A DNA stretch of 64,000 nt from Polytrichum commune (lineage: Eukaryota; Streptophyta; Polytrichopsida; Polytrichales; Polytrichaceae). The DNA is taken from positions 17,099,501 through 17,163,500 of the forward strand of contig OX485805.1 in NCBI GenBank assembly GCA_950295325.1, in the 5' to 3' direction. Both the position numbers and the translations under genes were made by a program. Of the stretch, positions 1 to 10,168 are shown in pieces (position 1 is the first letter of the stretch; the number at the start of each line of letters is the position of its first letter). Under the pieces are notes generated by a model. That model was not told the DNA's origin. It was given only the letters and a program-made list of their open reading frames with translations, and ran no database searches.

Positions 1-400
1 AAGGAATCCTTAAAGTTGGTTATTGGAATATGTGGGTGAAGAATAAGAGGACCATCAACTTGTGCATTGAGTGGCGATGATTTTGGAGAAAATGTCTTGA
101 CGACAATGCCACACCATTATTTTGCCATCCCCAATTTGTCGCACACAAAAATGGAGTTTAAGTATGACTCTCATTGTCTTCACAAAGTATACTACTCTAT
201 CCCTCGTCGCGACACCAAATTGAAAAAGGCTCGTATTGAGGAATCATTGAAGGTTGTCGTTGGACTACTTGGGTGAAGTATGAAAAGATCGCCAGGTTGT
301 GCATTAAGGTCAGTGGTGATGATTTTGGGGAGGATGTCTCGACGACAATGCAACGCCATCATTCTGCCACCCCTAAATTGCCCCACTTGGAAATGCAGTT
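1..400. repeat. Tandem duplication, period about 237 bp, cut by window edge
   Basis: Bases 1-165 and 238-400 are diverged copies of one sequence. Both carry the order ATCCTTAAAG-like start, a TGTGCATT motif, a GATGATTTTGG motif and a GACGACAATGC motif at matching spacing. The first copy begins at the window edge, so the array may extend upstream. Short open frames here do not resemble a known protein. Confidence 0.7.
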
Positions 401-1587
401 GGGGGTTAGGAGAAGGAGAATTGTGGGTCCCCAAGTTCTCTGCGACCTGGAATGAAGGTTGGCGGAAATGGCAACATGAGATGGATTTGAGCCACACTCG
501 ATCGGCCTTGCCCTCAAATTCTTTCTCACATAGTCAAAGATTTTTGAGTCACAAGGGTGGTGGTGAAGATAGCGGATTGTCAAAACACTTCATGGAGGAT
601 CGTGTCATCGGGTTGGTTCCAATCTGATCCTTTCCTTTAAACACTAACCATGTGATGTAAATCCATTGGAATGTACATCCTTGAGGTTTGCCATAATGTT
701 TTTGTGATAACGTAGAATGATCCCAAGAAACTAAAGTTGCTTAGAAGCTCCCCCTGCCACTTACCATGTGCAAGAAAATAATTTAGCTGAGTATAACCAT
801 GTTACGCCTTGTAAACATTGATGGCTTCATTCTTAGTATCACGGTAGTGGCCCCAAATTTCATTTAGAAATGAGTTAGAGAGCATGAGGTTCAACAATGT
901 TATGAATGCACCAACTCCTTGGAAGCCAAAAAATCTCATTTAATTGTTCACAAGAATGTCCGCACCATTCACCCATATTAGCACTTATACCCAAAACCTT
1001 AAGAACTTCAAGAAGTTGCGCACTTCTACATGACATGGTAATGGACTCCAAAAGATGTGGATGCCATACTCTTGTTTTTATCCGCGAAGTAAATGTCCGT
1101 CGGATTTTTTCCCCATAGAATCTATGTATTGAAGTCATCAGCCAACTTCAAAAGCTTGATCATCATATTGCATGCATAGATATCCTCTATAAGTCATGAA
1201 GTGGTCACATCTCAACATACATTCTAATAGGTTGATCACTTCAAGATCATAACATGCTTGCAACTTGCCACCAATCTATAGTATCTGTAATTACAAGCAA
1301 TCTTATCAAGTCTCTTATCAAAACATTAAGATTTGTGGTTGTGATGAATTTTCAAAGTTTTGCTTTGTCATTCATCATGGGAGGACACAAAGTATTATAC
1401 TGCTTCACCCAGCAGATTCTTATAGGCATTTTGTGTCACCTTATAGATTCAGGATTATTAGAGATACTGATGAAGAAATCATAGAACCCAAGTTGTTATA
1501 CGCGTCCTACAATGGGAAGAATGTTTTTGATTAATTAACACATCTTTGTATCCAATTGTGGTATCAGTTGTGAGCTAAGCGGGTTAA
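401..1587. other. Spacer without recognised gene
   Basis: I see only short open frames on both strands with no recognisable domain. It is upstream of the COQ10-type exons, but nothing in it encodes the missing N-terminal part of that protein. Confidence 0.5.
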
Positions 1588-1859
1588 GGGGTGGAATACA
1601 TTGAGGTTTGGGTCCAAGGAACTTGGGGTCCAAAACACCCCTTAATGGACTTTATTCTTTGGTTCAAGCTTGGAGATTGGTTTCTCATACAATTCTCCAA
1701 ACCTCAATGTAATCCAAACCAATTCTCCAAACCAATCTGCCAATTCATTTGTTCATACCTTAGCCCTGGACCCTAGTGTAAACTCCTTGCATCCAAAGTT
1801 TTGGTGTAAACCGATAAGATTGAGTTCCTTTGGTCTTGGACCCTAGTGTGAACCCACCC
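1588..1859. mobile_element. MITE-like element with inverted termini
   Basis: The left end (GGGGTGGAATACATTGAGG, then GGGTCCAAG) and the reverse complement of the right end (GGGTGGGTTCACACTAGGGT, then CCAAG) are similar inverted repeats. Flanking triplets are TAA on the left and TAG on the right, close to the TWA target site of PIF/Harbinger elements but not identical. A related terminus starts near 22,085 (GGTGAGGTTACATTGGGGTC). No coding capacity. Confidence 0.5.
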
Positions 1860-2600
1860 TAGTAAGATTTAGGTTCTAAATTACTCCTTTGGTAAGATGA
1901 CTTCACAAAAGTGCAAACTCAATTTCATGAAGTTTCCAACTAGTTCATGAACCTTCAAAATTAGTTCATAATTCTTCTAAACCAACTTGACATGTGGCAC
2001 ACCTTAATCTCATGACAATGGATCTTTACCTCTAGCAACTTCATGAATCTTCCAAACCAATTTCATAAACCTTCCCTTCCTCTCTAGATTTCATATTCTC
2101 AACTTATCGCCTCCTCGTGTCGCATTCTTTGCCTTCTCGTTGTTCATTGGTTCCTCTTTGTTTTATGTATTTACCTCGTCTAGCCTTGACGTTGGTTTTT
2201 CTTTGGTCTTTCACTACGGTACCTCAAAGCCGGAAGCAAGCAATGTTGATTCTTTCCTAGTCTTTGATTACTGTACATTAATGATGATGCCAAAACAATC
2301 AATGCAGACACGGTCCAAGGTTGGATATGAGAGGTCAATCAAATTTTGGCAAAGCTAGTCAAGAAGAGCAATTAGGAAACCCTCATACACGATGTACCAT
2401 TTTTTGTGAAATGAAGTTAATGAAATTGATTTTGTGAAGTTGTGAATATGGATACCAACTCATGAACTATTCACAACATGTAGTGAAACTGGTTGCAAGT
2501 TCAAGTTAAATTGGTTGTCTATCTAATGAACTTGATTCATTATTCCAGTGATATCAGTAGAACCTATTGCTAAATTGATTTGTAAAATCATGAAATCGAG
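1860..2600. other. Spacer without recognised gene
   Basis: AT-rich sequence with one 72-codon frame (2,140-2,358) that I do not recognise. No clear promoter or splice structure that would connect to the exon at 2,897. Confidence 0.45.
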
Positions 2601-2604
2601 TTTG

Positions 2605-2840
2605 CACCAATGATCGGAGAGAACCAGTAGGTAGCTACAAATAAACCGGTTGAGTTTGAGAAATAACCAGTTGAAGTTCAAGACTGCAGGAAACTTAGCG
2701 ATCATTTTCAAGGAATTCTTAGAATATATACCAATTTAATAAAGGAAAACCGGAGGATGTCATCAACATGTAACCGGTTGGACTAGCAAACACTAGGATC
2801 TCAGCCGATTATGCTCAAAAATCTCCCTGAATGCACTTCT
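2605..2840 (+). repeat. Dispersed repeat family A, copy 1
   Basis: This stretch aligns with 52,300-52,520 (minus orientation) over more than 200 bp, sharing GAGTTTGAGAAATA and the core AACATGTAACCGGTTGG followed by ACACTAGGATCT and CCGATTATGC. Shorter matches occur at 32,330-32,445 (+) and 38,290-38,400 (-). It ends about 60 bp before the first visible COQ10 exon. Confidence 0.7.
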
Positions 2841-2896
2841 GTGAATTCATCGTACCAAAGGAGTGTGTATATATATTATGTGTATGTCCTGGGCAG

Positions 2897-4917
2897 GTAT
2901 TCACCAGAGCAGCTTTTTGCAGTGGTGGCCAGTGTTGACATGTACCAGGACTTTGTACCCTGGTGCCAGCGTTCCAAAGTCTTGTGGCGCAAAGGGAGCA
3001 AGCTGGATGCAGAACTGGAAATCGGATTCAAGTTCTTGGTTGAGCGATACATTTCACATGTTCACCTGAGCCCCCCGAACCTCATTAAGGTGCTGTACCT
3101 CTATTTCTCCAATCTCTCACAGATGGTATCATGTTTCATGATTTCGTTCTGGACTAGCCACACATGACATGTTTGCATAGCGTTAGAGTCATCCTTAGAG
3201 TCTCTCGAAGAGGGACAAGATTGTGGGTTTGATCCTTCTTCAAGAGAACTGTCTATCAAGACATGTTTGTATAGCGTTAGAGTCATCCGTAAAGTCTTTC
3301 GAACAGGGACAAGATTGTGGGTTTGATCCTTCTTCAAGAGAACTGTCTATCAAAACATGTTTGTATAGTGTTAGAGTCATCCGTAAAGTCTCTCGAACAG
3401 GGACAAGATTATGGGTTTGATCCTTCTTCAAGAGAATTGTCTATCAAGAGCTCATTAGCTCATCATGTAGTAGAGCCTATTTTGAAAGTTGGGTGAAATT
3501 GTTGGTACTTCATAATAGGGTATGTGCATGGCACCCGTTGTTATAAATCTTAGATCAGCCTATGCAAGGCAAGCTTGGTCCACCCATCCTAGTAGGACAA
3601 GTTGGAAAGCATGTTTTTTAATAGCCTAACACCACACTTTGTGTATGGTAATTTAAGCATCGAGAAAACTTGGGTGACTTTGTGTTAATCATCATAAACT
3701 CAAGGTTTGGGACTAAACTCATGGTTTCGTCTTCTTTACTTTACACATAACTCTATTGCATGTAAGTTTACATCTCTTCATTAGAGCCTGTTGACAACAA
3801 ACGTTACTATGTCCTTGAAGAAAGGTGTATAAAAACATATTGGACATATCGACCATTTATACTGACATGTCTATTCCTACTTGAATAAGAGGAGGCACAT
3901 TATCATCCGTGATTGATGATCTTGCCATGGCGTGACAACTACGTCCTATCATGAACACACATCACCACGCCTTAGGTTGTAATAAGAACCCCATATTTAC
4001 CTCAATACTAGTGGGTTTCAATAGACTAGGCACCTATTATAGCCCATGGCATGGTTCCTTGTATACATTACCTAATTTATTGTGATTATGTCAAGTTTAT
4101 TCGTTCACATGATTGGTCTTAAATGGATATTTTAATAATGGACACATGTCGCCCAACCATTGATTGTAGCACCCATTCTTTATCTTGTTGCTACCGCATC
4201 TCATTAAGCTGAGCACTTACTACAAGTTGTGGCATGGCTCCTTGCTACCATTACCTAGTTTGTCGTGGTCATGTCAAGTGATTTTGCTAACATGTCTATT
4301 CTTGTTTAGATATCTTAATAATGAATGCATATCACCCAACCATTAGTTGTGGGTCCGGATCCAACACTTGTGGTTGCTCCACACACCGAATATGTGGTTC
4401 AATATGCAATTCAGTTCTGACACTTAAATAGCAAGTCTCATCAAACTCGATGCCCAAATTTTCCAGAACATTTTGATGCTGGAGGAATTGACTCATTGGC
4501 TTTTGTTGGATGTTATTTCGCATTGCAGTCAACTGTTTCACAAAGCAACATATTTGATTACTTGAATAATGAGTGGCGCTTTGAAAAAGGCCCTACCCCA
4601 GACTCCTGTCATCTTCATTTTATGGTTGAATTCCAGTTCAAATCTGCACTTTATCGAAAGGTTTTTTCTACTATGAACCTTCACTTTTGTGTATCAGTGT
4701 TTTCCACATCTTTGGCGGTAGTGTGCCGATATTATTGACTGCTGTTTTTTTTTTTTTTTTTCTCTCTCTCTCTGATAATGCATGTGCTCATTCTATTGAT
4801 TCATGGGTGTGTGTAGATGGTGGACTTATTCTTCCATGAAGTGCAAGCCCGTTTAGTTAGCTCTTTTGAAGAGCGCTGCAAAATTGTCTATGGTCCCAGC
4901 GTGGTGACGGTGAGGTA
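2897..4917 (+). CDS. COQ10: COQ10-type coenzyme Q-binding START-domain protein, 5' exons missing
   Basis: The product belongs to the COQ10 family of the START/polyketide-cyclase fold. These proteins bind ubiquinone in mitochondria and are needed for its use in respiration. Visible exons are 2,897-3,089, 4,529-4,660 and 4,817-4,917, with phases that agree. The first encodes YSPEQLFAVVASVD, PWCQRS and AELEIGFKFLVERY; the second has the STVSQSNIFDYLNNEW segment; the third has SFEERCKIVYGPSV near the C-terminus. These are hallmark segments in family order. The first visible exon opens with the last base of a split glycine codon, so at least one upstream exon (targeting peptide and the start of the domain) is expected but is not seen in the 2.9 kb before it. 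I end the frame at TAA 4,915-4,917. A GTAATA donor overlaps that stop, and splicing to a possible exon near 5,814 would give a slightly different tail. It could be an intact gene with a distant 5' exon, or a truncated copy. Confidence 0.8.
3166..3447 (+). repeat. Three tandem copies of a 94-bp unit in COQ10 intron
   Basis: Units start at 3,166, 3,260 and 3,354 and are over 90% alike. Each contains TAGCGTTAGAGTCATCC, later GACAAGATTGTGGGTTTGAT followed by CC. The GGGTTTGATCC element resembles a tRNA B box and the TAGCGTTAGAG element is loosely A-box-like, so a tRNA-derived SINE origin is possible. The rest of the intron (3,448-4,528) holds nothing I recognise. Confidence 0.75.
4743..4774 (+). 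repeat. T run plus CT microsatellite
   Basis: An uninterrupted T tract is followed by (CT)n inside the last COQ10 intron, upstream of the acceptor at 4,816. It would act as a long polypyrimidine tract. Confidence 0.85.
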
Positions 4918-5280
4918 ATACACTTACTGAAATTTAACTTCTTTGGTTTGGTCTTTTGATTATAGAATAAGTGTACACTAAACATCTGATTTAGTGTGGC
5001 CCACACAATATTCATCGTCAACCACATTAATCGTCTTGCAATCACTGAGTGATAACTAGAGAGGGTGCCATATGACATTTGGTTGCATTGACAAGTCATG
5101 AAGACCACTCTAAAGATAATATCATGGCACACCAATATTTCATACCACACTACTCAACCACATGACGAGATTCAACACTTGATTAAGGTTTGAATCACAT
5201 TGAAGGATTCTGCAACATGATGTGTAAGTATTTGTTTTCAAAATTTTGATATGCAGGAAGTTATGAGACCAATATTCATA

Positions 5281-5555
5281 ACATTATCAAATATTCTATG
5301 TAGGTTCCAATGCAAATAGACTATCCCACTTTTTGCTCCTATAATGCTGTTGAAAATGAGGCACATTTTGTGTTGAGATGTCCCATGTGTTATCCCACTA
5401 GAGATAAGTTCCCATCACTACTTGAAAACGTAGTTCTACGGAGCCTCAAGTCTTTCTTTCAATTAGACCATCAAATGGACATTAGCCTCTATCTCACGGA
5501 GGCTACCGCACTCTACCACTCTAGAAAATTAGCGAGTTTGAAACCATCATGATGT
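5281..5555 (+). mobile_element. LINE-like C-terminal fragment
   Basis: The frame 5,310-5,552 contains the order CSYNAVENEAHFVLRCP then YPTRDKF. The pattern Cys, Glu-x-x-His-Phe, Cys-Pro followed by an Arg-Asp-x-Phe segment is typical of the cysteine cluster after the reverse transcriptase in many non-LTR retrotransposons. No RT or endonuclease is seen upstream, so this is a 5'-truncated or decayed remnant. Assignment rests on motif memory only. Confidence 0.5.
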
Positions 5556-5999
5556 ACTTTCAATCCCATTAGCCTTTTGGGCTTCATAGACTTTAAACTC
5601 AAATTTATTTCATTGTCATTAGCACCTGAGCCAATACATTAGGTTAAGATTGTGGGTGGGGCTATATTCTTGTCCAGTTTTGCTTTCTGGTATGGAGGAT
5701 TGAGACCAAAAACCGCTATATTTCAATCAGGAAACCAGATGACAAGTGATAAGTTTCTGCAATGTCACAGCGGCCTTATAAAGCATCCCATCTCGCAATG
5801 TTTCTGATGGCAGACCAAGATGCATATGAAAATGGTAAGAAATACATTACACCTCAGAAACTTTCTGACAGCATTATCTTTTATCATGTATGTGGTCCAT
5901 TATGATAAATCTCATGAATCCTGGATAGGAATCGGAAAATCTTCTTAACCTTTTTGAGTACATTTTCAACTTAGACATCCCTATATTAATCACTTTGCT

Positions 6000-6230
6000 A
6001 CTACACTGATTATCCCAACTAGTGTGCGTTACTCTTCGGAGTTACACGGTGCGATAACATCGTACTCAGGAGTCCCATTTTAACTAACAAAAGTTCAATA
6101 AGTGGTCCGGATGTTATAGAACATAATTAGCTTTTCTTGGTAAAGATTACATTCTCATCAAATAGGTACAGCACTGAGTAACTCCAAATAGGAACACACA
6201 CTCATTGGGATAATCAGTGTGATCTGCCAA
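6000..6230. mobile_element. Small foldback element
   Basis: About 60 bp at 6,000-6,065 (CACTGATTATCCCAACTAGT, later GGAGTTAC) reappears inverted at 6,170-6,230 (GTAACTCC, later ATTGGGATAATCAGTG). The arms flank roughly 100 bp without coding capacity. I could not read a clear target-site duplication. Confidence 0.65.
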
Positions 6231-6692
6231 GAAGGTAAGAAATTCACTCATGTCTTCAGCACTGTGATTTGGTTTATACCAGATCTATGCGGGATTCGAG
6301 AGCTCAGTGGCTAATAACCAGAAAGTGCTTTATATGTGCTTTTGTACAAGCATAATTCACTTGGTGAAAGTAATGTCAATGTCCAGGTGGAGAGACGGCA
6401 GATTTCAAGTGGTTCTTATCTGAGGTAAGTTCTCCTTGTATTCAAATATGAGATGGTGCACAGGATATTTGAGTAATTATTGTTGGATAACAGCTCCACT
6501 CCTATAAACTCCAGTGCAAATTCCACACATGAAATGTTCTTCAGACTTCAACTACACAAGTTACTGTATTTAGAGTCACCTATTCTACTTGCCTTGTTCA
6601 ATACTAATTGTAAACTGACCGTGTAGTGTCACTAACACTAAATGATTACCTAACATCATTTGTCATTCTTTGTAGAAAAATTGGGCATCATA

Positions 6693-7036
6693 CTCGGGGG
6701 GGAGGGGGTAGTCATTGGTTGGAGTAGCAATATACGTGCGAACAAATGATAGGGTATTTTAAAAACATGGGGGAAAAAATTTATAAATGGACTTAGGAGT
6801 AATATAGGGTATCAAAAATGGCACTGAACATCTTTAAAGTACTATAGGGTATGGAATAATAGGTAATTTGGAATTATAAGTAATGCAAGCCATTTTTCTA
6901 TTAACCCAAAGTAGAAATTTATATAATGATAGCATGTGAAAAAAAGAAGAGAATTGAAAGTAATACCCCCCTATAAAATAGTGGTTGTTCGCACCTATAT
7001 CCTTAACTTTTTAACACACTGCCCCCCCCCCCCGAA
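6693..7036. mobile_element. hAT-like MITE with 8-bp target-site duplication
   Basis: The 8-mer GCATCATA stands at 6,685-6,692 and again at 7,037-7,044, directly flanking a 344-bp segment with inverted ends. The left end begins CTCGGGGGGG and the right end reads TTCGGGGGGG on the other strand. Further in, both arms share GTGCGAACAA and ATAGGG-type motifs. An 8-bp duplication is the usual footprint of hAT transposition. The inside is AT-rich and non-coding. Confidence 0.75.
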
Positions 7037-7099
7037 GCATCATAGGTTTACACTGTTGCAATTATTGACACTTACTAAGTGATTTTTTTAATCTAAATT

Positions 7100-7290
7100 T
7101 CAATCATCCATGACAATATTTCATTACAGAAATGTTAAGATGCAGAAAATAAAATGCTTGTTTTCAATAATTGGCATGGGGTTCATCCAAATTACAATGA
7201 GTTATGACAATACATGTAAACTTATTCTCAAGTTACCGCAATATCATTAAATATAATATGACACTAAATATAATATTTAGTGTAGTACGC
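7100..7290 (+). repeat. Dispersed repeat family B, copy 1
   Basis: This copy matches 47,645-47,890 in inverted orientation. Shared parts are a CATGACAATATTTCAT motif, a TAACCGCAATATCATTAAAT-like segment and a terminal palindrome whose two 11-12-nt arms read ACACTAAATAT and its complement. The palindrome could form a hairpin end. Confidence 0.65.
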
Positions 7291-10168
7291 TTAACTATGC
7301 CCACTAAGTGCATCCGAAGGTCTACATGTAGTTGATTGGTTAATAGTCAATGAAGACTACAATGGGTGTTCCTACCATCCTACTACTACTGCAAGGATTA
7401 CCATGACCATAGGCATGTCCTGACATGGTGAGATTCAATGATTTTGATTGTGAAAATTAGTCTAATATTATATCATCCAATATTGTATCATCAAAACCAC
7501 GAGGCAGGTCCCAAATACAAGTGTTATTAGTAGAACTTGATTCCTTAAGCTGAGTATGTATGCATCATGTACAGTCAAAACATCAAGGTCTCATCACAAG
7601 ATTGTTGCAATACATGTGATGTGGCATATGTCATCGTGCATCACATCAAATGTGAGGTGATACACTTTGAACCAACATGATGCGCGATTTGGTGATCCAA
7701 AAGTCATTATAAGTTCATTTTATTTCTCTTTTCTCAGGCAGAACACACCAAACTATAACGGAGAGCTTGGTGGACAACAATCAGTGTTTAGAAAGAAAAA
7801 TCAAATATTCATGGAATCACCCTCATAAACTGTAACATTTATTTAGCTGACCTTTAACTTGCAACAAACACATAATGACTGAAACATAAGACATGCTAAC
7901 GCTATCGCTTAAAATGCTAATGCTCAACCTTTATGGAGGCAGGTGCAATGAATTCTGCACTAGGAGGCAACGGAATTTGGATGGGAGTAGACAAGGTCGA
8001 GAAACCTCCACAAACAGGGAGAGCCTCCCACAAAAGGTGGCCATCCCTTAAAAGTGAACTAGATCTTGCTTCGGGGAAGAAATTCAAACAATGAGACTAT
8101 GGCAATAAGATTACCACCATCCATCTTAGCTTCGAGTTACAAGAGTTTGTCATGCTTCTGGAAGTCACTTCTGTTGTGGCAGAGGCAATCGTTCAGGTGG
8201 ATTTACAACTTTTCTTTTAGGCATCCCTCTGCCATTCCAATCTGTTTTCACAAAGTCAGATGAGCAACAATCATGTACATAGACAGGGCCCATCAGCTTC
8301 TTTCCATATGTCTTTGATAATCAAGACTACTACGTAGTCACGATAATTGTTTTCCCTACAGGAATTTACATATAAAAATCAAGGACATACAAGGAACCAC
8401 CTCTCACAACACTATATATATATAGCCAACTGTAATAGCACCCATCAATTGTGAACCATTTATGACATCAAGAACATGCAAAATAGAAGGTTCAAATGAC
8501 TGATAGGAATCACGCCTACTTAAGTGTCACTGATATTTAGTATGGCATACTCCACACTCTAGGATAAATCAATTTGATGTGGCCAAGCATTAGATTGCTT
8601 CAGATAAAGCTCACTGAATCAACCACTGGTTCCTTTTACCTGCTACCCTTGTATTGCTTCCTTTTACCATTGGTATCAACCCATCTTGAAGTCTGATCCA
8701 TGTTAATTCCCTTCCATACATTACGAAGTTGAAAGCTTCCCAAAACATGGTCTAAGGTAGACGGGTCTTAAATGGTCACTTTTTCTAGCCAACTTTCCAA
8801 GAATACAAAACATGCGAATAGTACAAGATGGTTAGCAAATGCAAATCAAGGCCATGGCCACTTTCAAAGGCTAAAAGCTTAGATTAATGGATGCCTTATT
8901 CATTATCAAAGTGAAGATTCATATGCTCATCCAATGGTCATATAGGTCCTTGCAATTATGTTGACTATTGAACCAAGAATGAGTACCACATTTTGGGAAC
9001 TGAATAAAAACCTTTTAGATGCATGCCTTTTTTATATCCATTTTTGGGGGCACAGCAAACCACACACCACTCAAATAAAGGTGTCCTAATAAAAACTGTA
9101 ACCAAATAAGGGACGCCTACCTTATGCCCCCTCCCCACTTGACATTAGCAAATAACCAAATACTTCCCTAAAACCCGGGTAAAGCTCCCTCGGTTATAGC
9201 GGACACGTCCGGCCATCCCAATGCACCTACAAGAACTTGCTCCGGAGATTTCCAAGTAGGTTTTAGTTAAGTAGCTTTCACACATGTTCATGGTTTTATC
9301 TACCAACCAATGAATGTTGGAGAGTTTTTGTCCCATCCCCAAATGCCTTAATACTTACCATCAGTTTTTGTTATTGGAGCTCCTCGTGCCCTCATAGCTA
9401 AGACTAAAAGCAACCAATTACAAGGGCGGGAGGCAACACTTTTAGAGGTCCTACATTCTTGCCTCATGTCTAGGTACCGATGGGAGGGTCGGTAGTTTTG
9501 GCTTAAAACCTCCACTTTTAAGCCATGCCACATCATTTGCCAACTAGGCTCGGCACTAGATAATGTCAATGGTGTGAACGCTCATTTTTAAGAACCCACT
9601 TTTAGGCTTAGCTAATGTCAAGGGGCATTACTGCAATCATTTTGCCAGAGACCTTGACAGCAGAAATGGTTAGAGGTAAGTTAAGGAATAGTATTAGGGG
9701 TACATCAAGAGGTCCACATTTCGCTTCAATAAGAAACAAAATGTGAGTATATTTGAGAACTCGTGCTTGGTTGTAACATTAAGATAAATGATCACAACAT
9801 GTCAATAATCTTCATCAGATGTGTCTATCAAACTACTTTTCAAGTGCATTGATAAACTGGTAGTGCCCCATGGCACTATTTCGTACCTCTCTATTTCTAA
9901 CATGTAGCATCTCCCTTTCAGGAAGACAATGCCCTCTTGCATTTCCATCCTTAATCTCGCCCTACACAACTCTACGTCTGCTTTGGAAGTAGACATGGTT
10001 GGCTTTCATGAGCTCTCAAAAATTAGTTTCCCTAACATTTCTTTCTAGTCAGCAGTTTGCTGTGGTTGTTTGTGCATGTGTCTGTCTGTAGCCTATGTCT
10101 GGAGCTGCTGTGGAGCACAATAATTGTGGCCCAGTGGTCAATTTGTGCAGCTTGTCAATTTGTTTCAA
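7291..10168. other. Gene-free spacer between COQ10 and MSL
   Basis: Only short frames (65-75 codons) without recognisable domains. It includes the 3' flank of the MSL gene at its right end. I see no RNA gene or clear mobile element in it. Confidence 0.5.
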
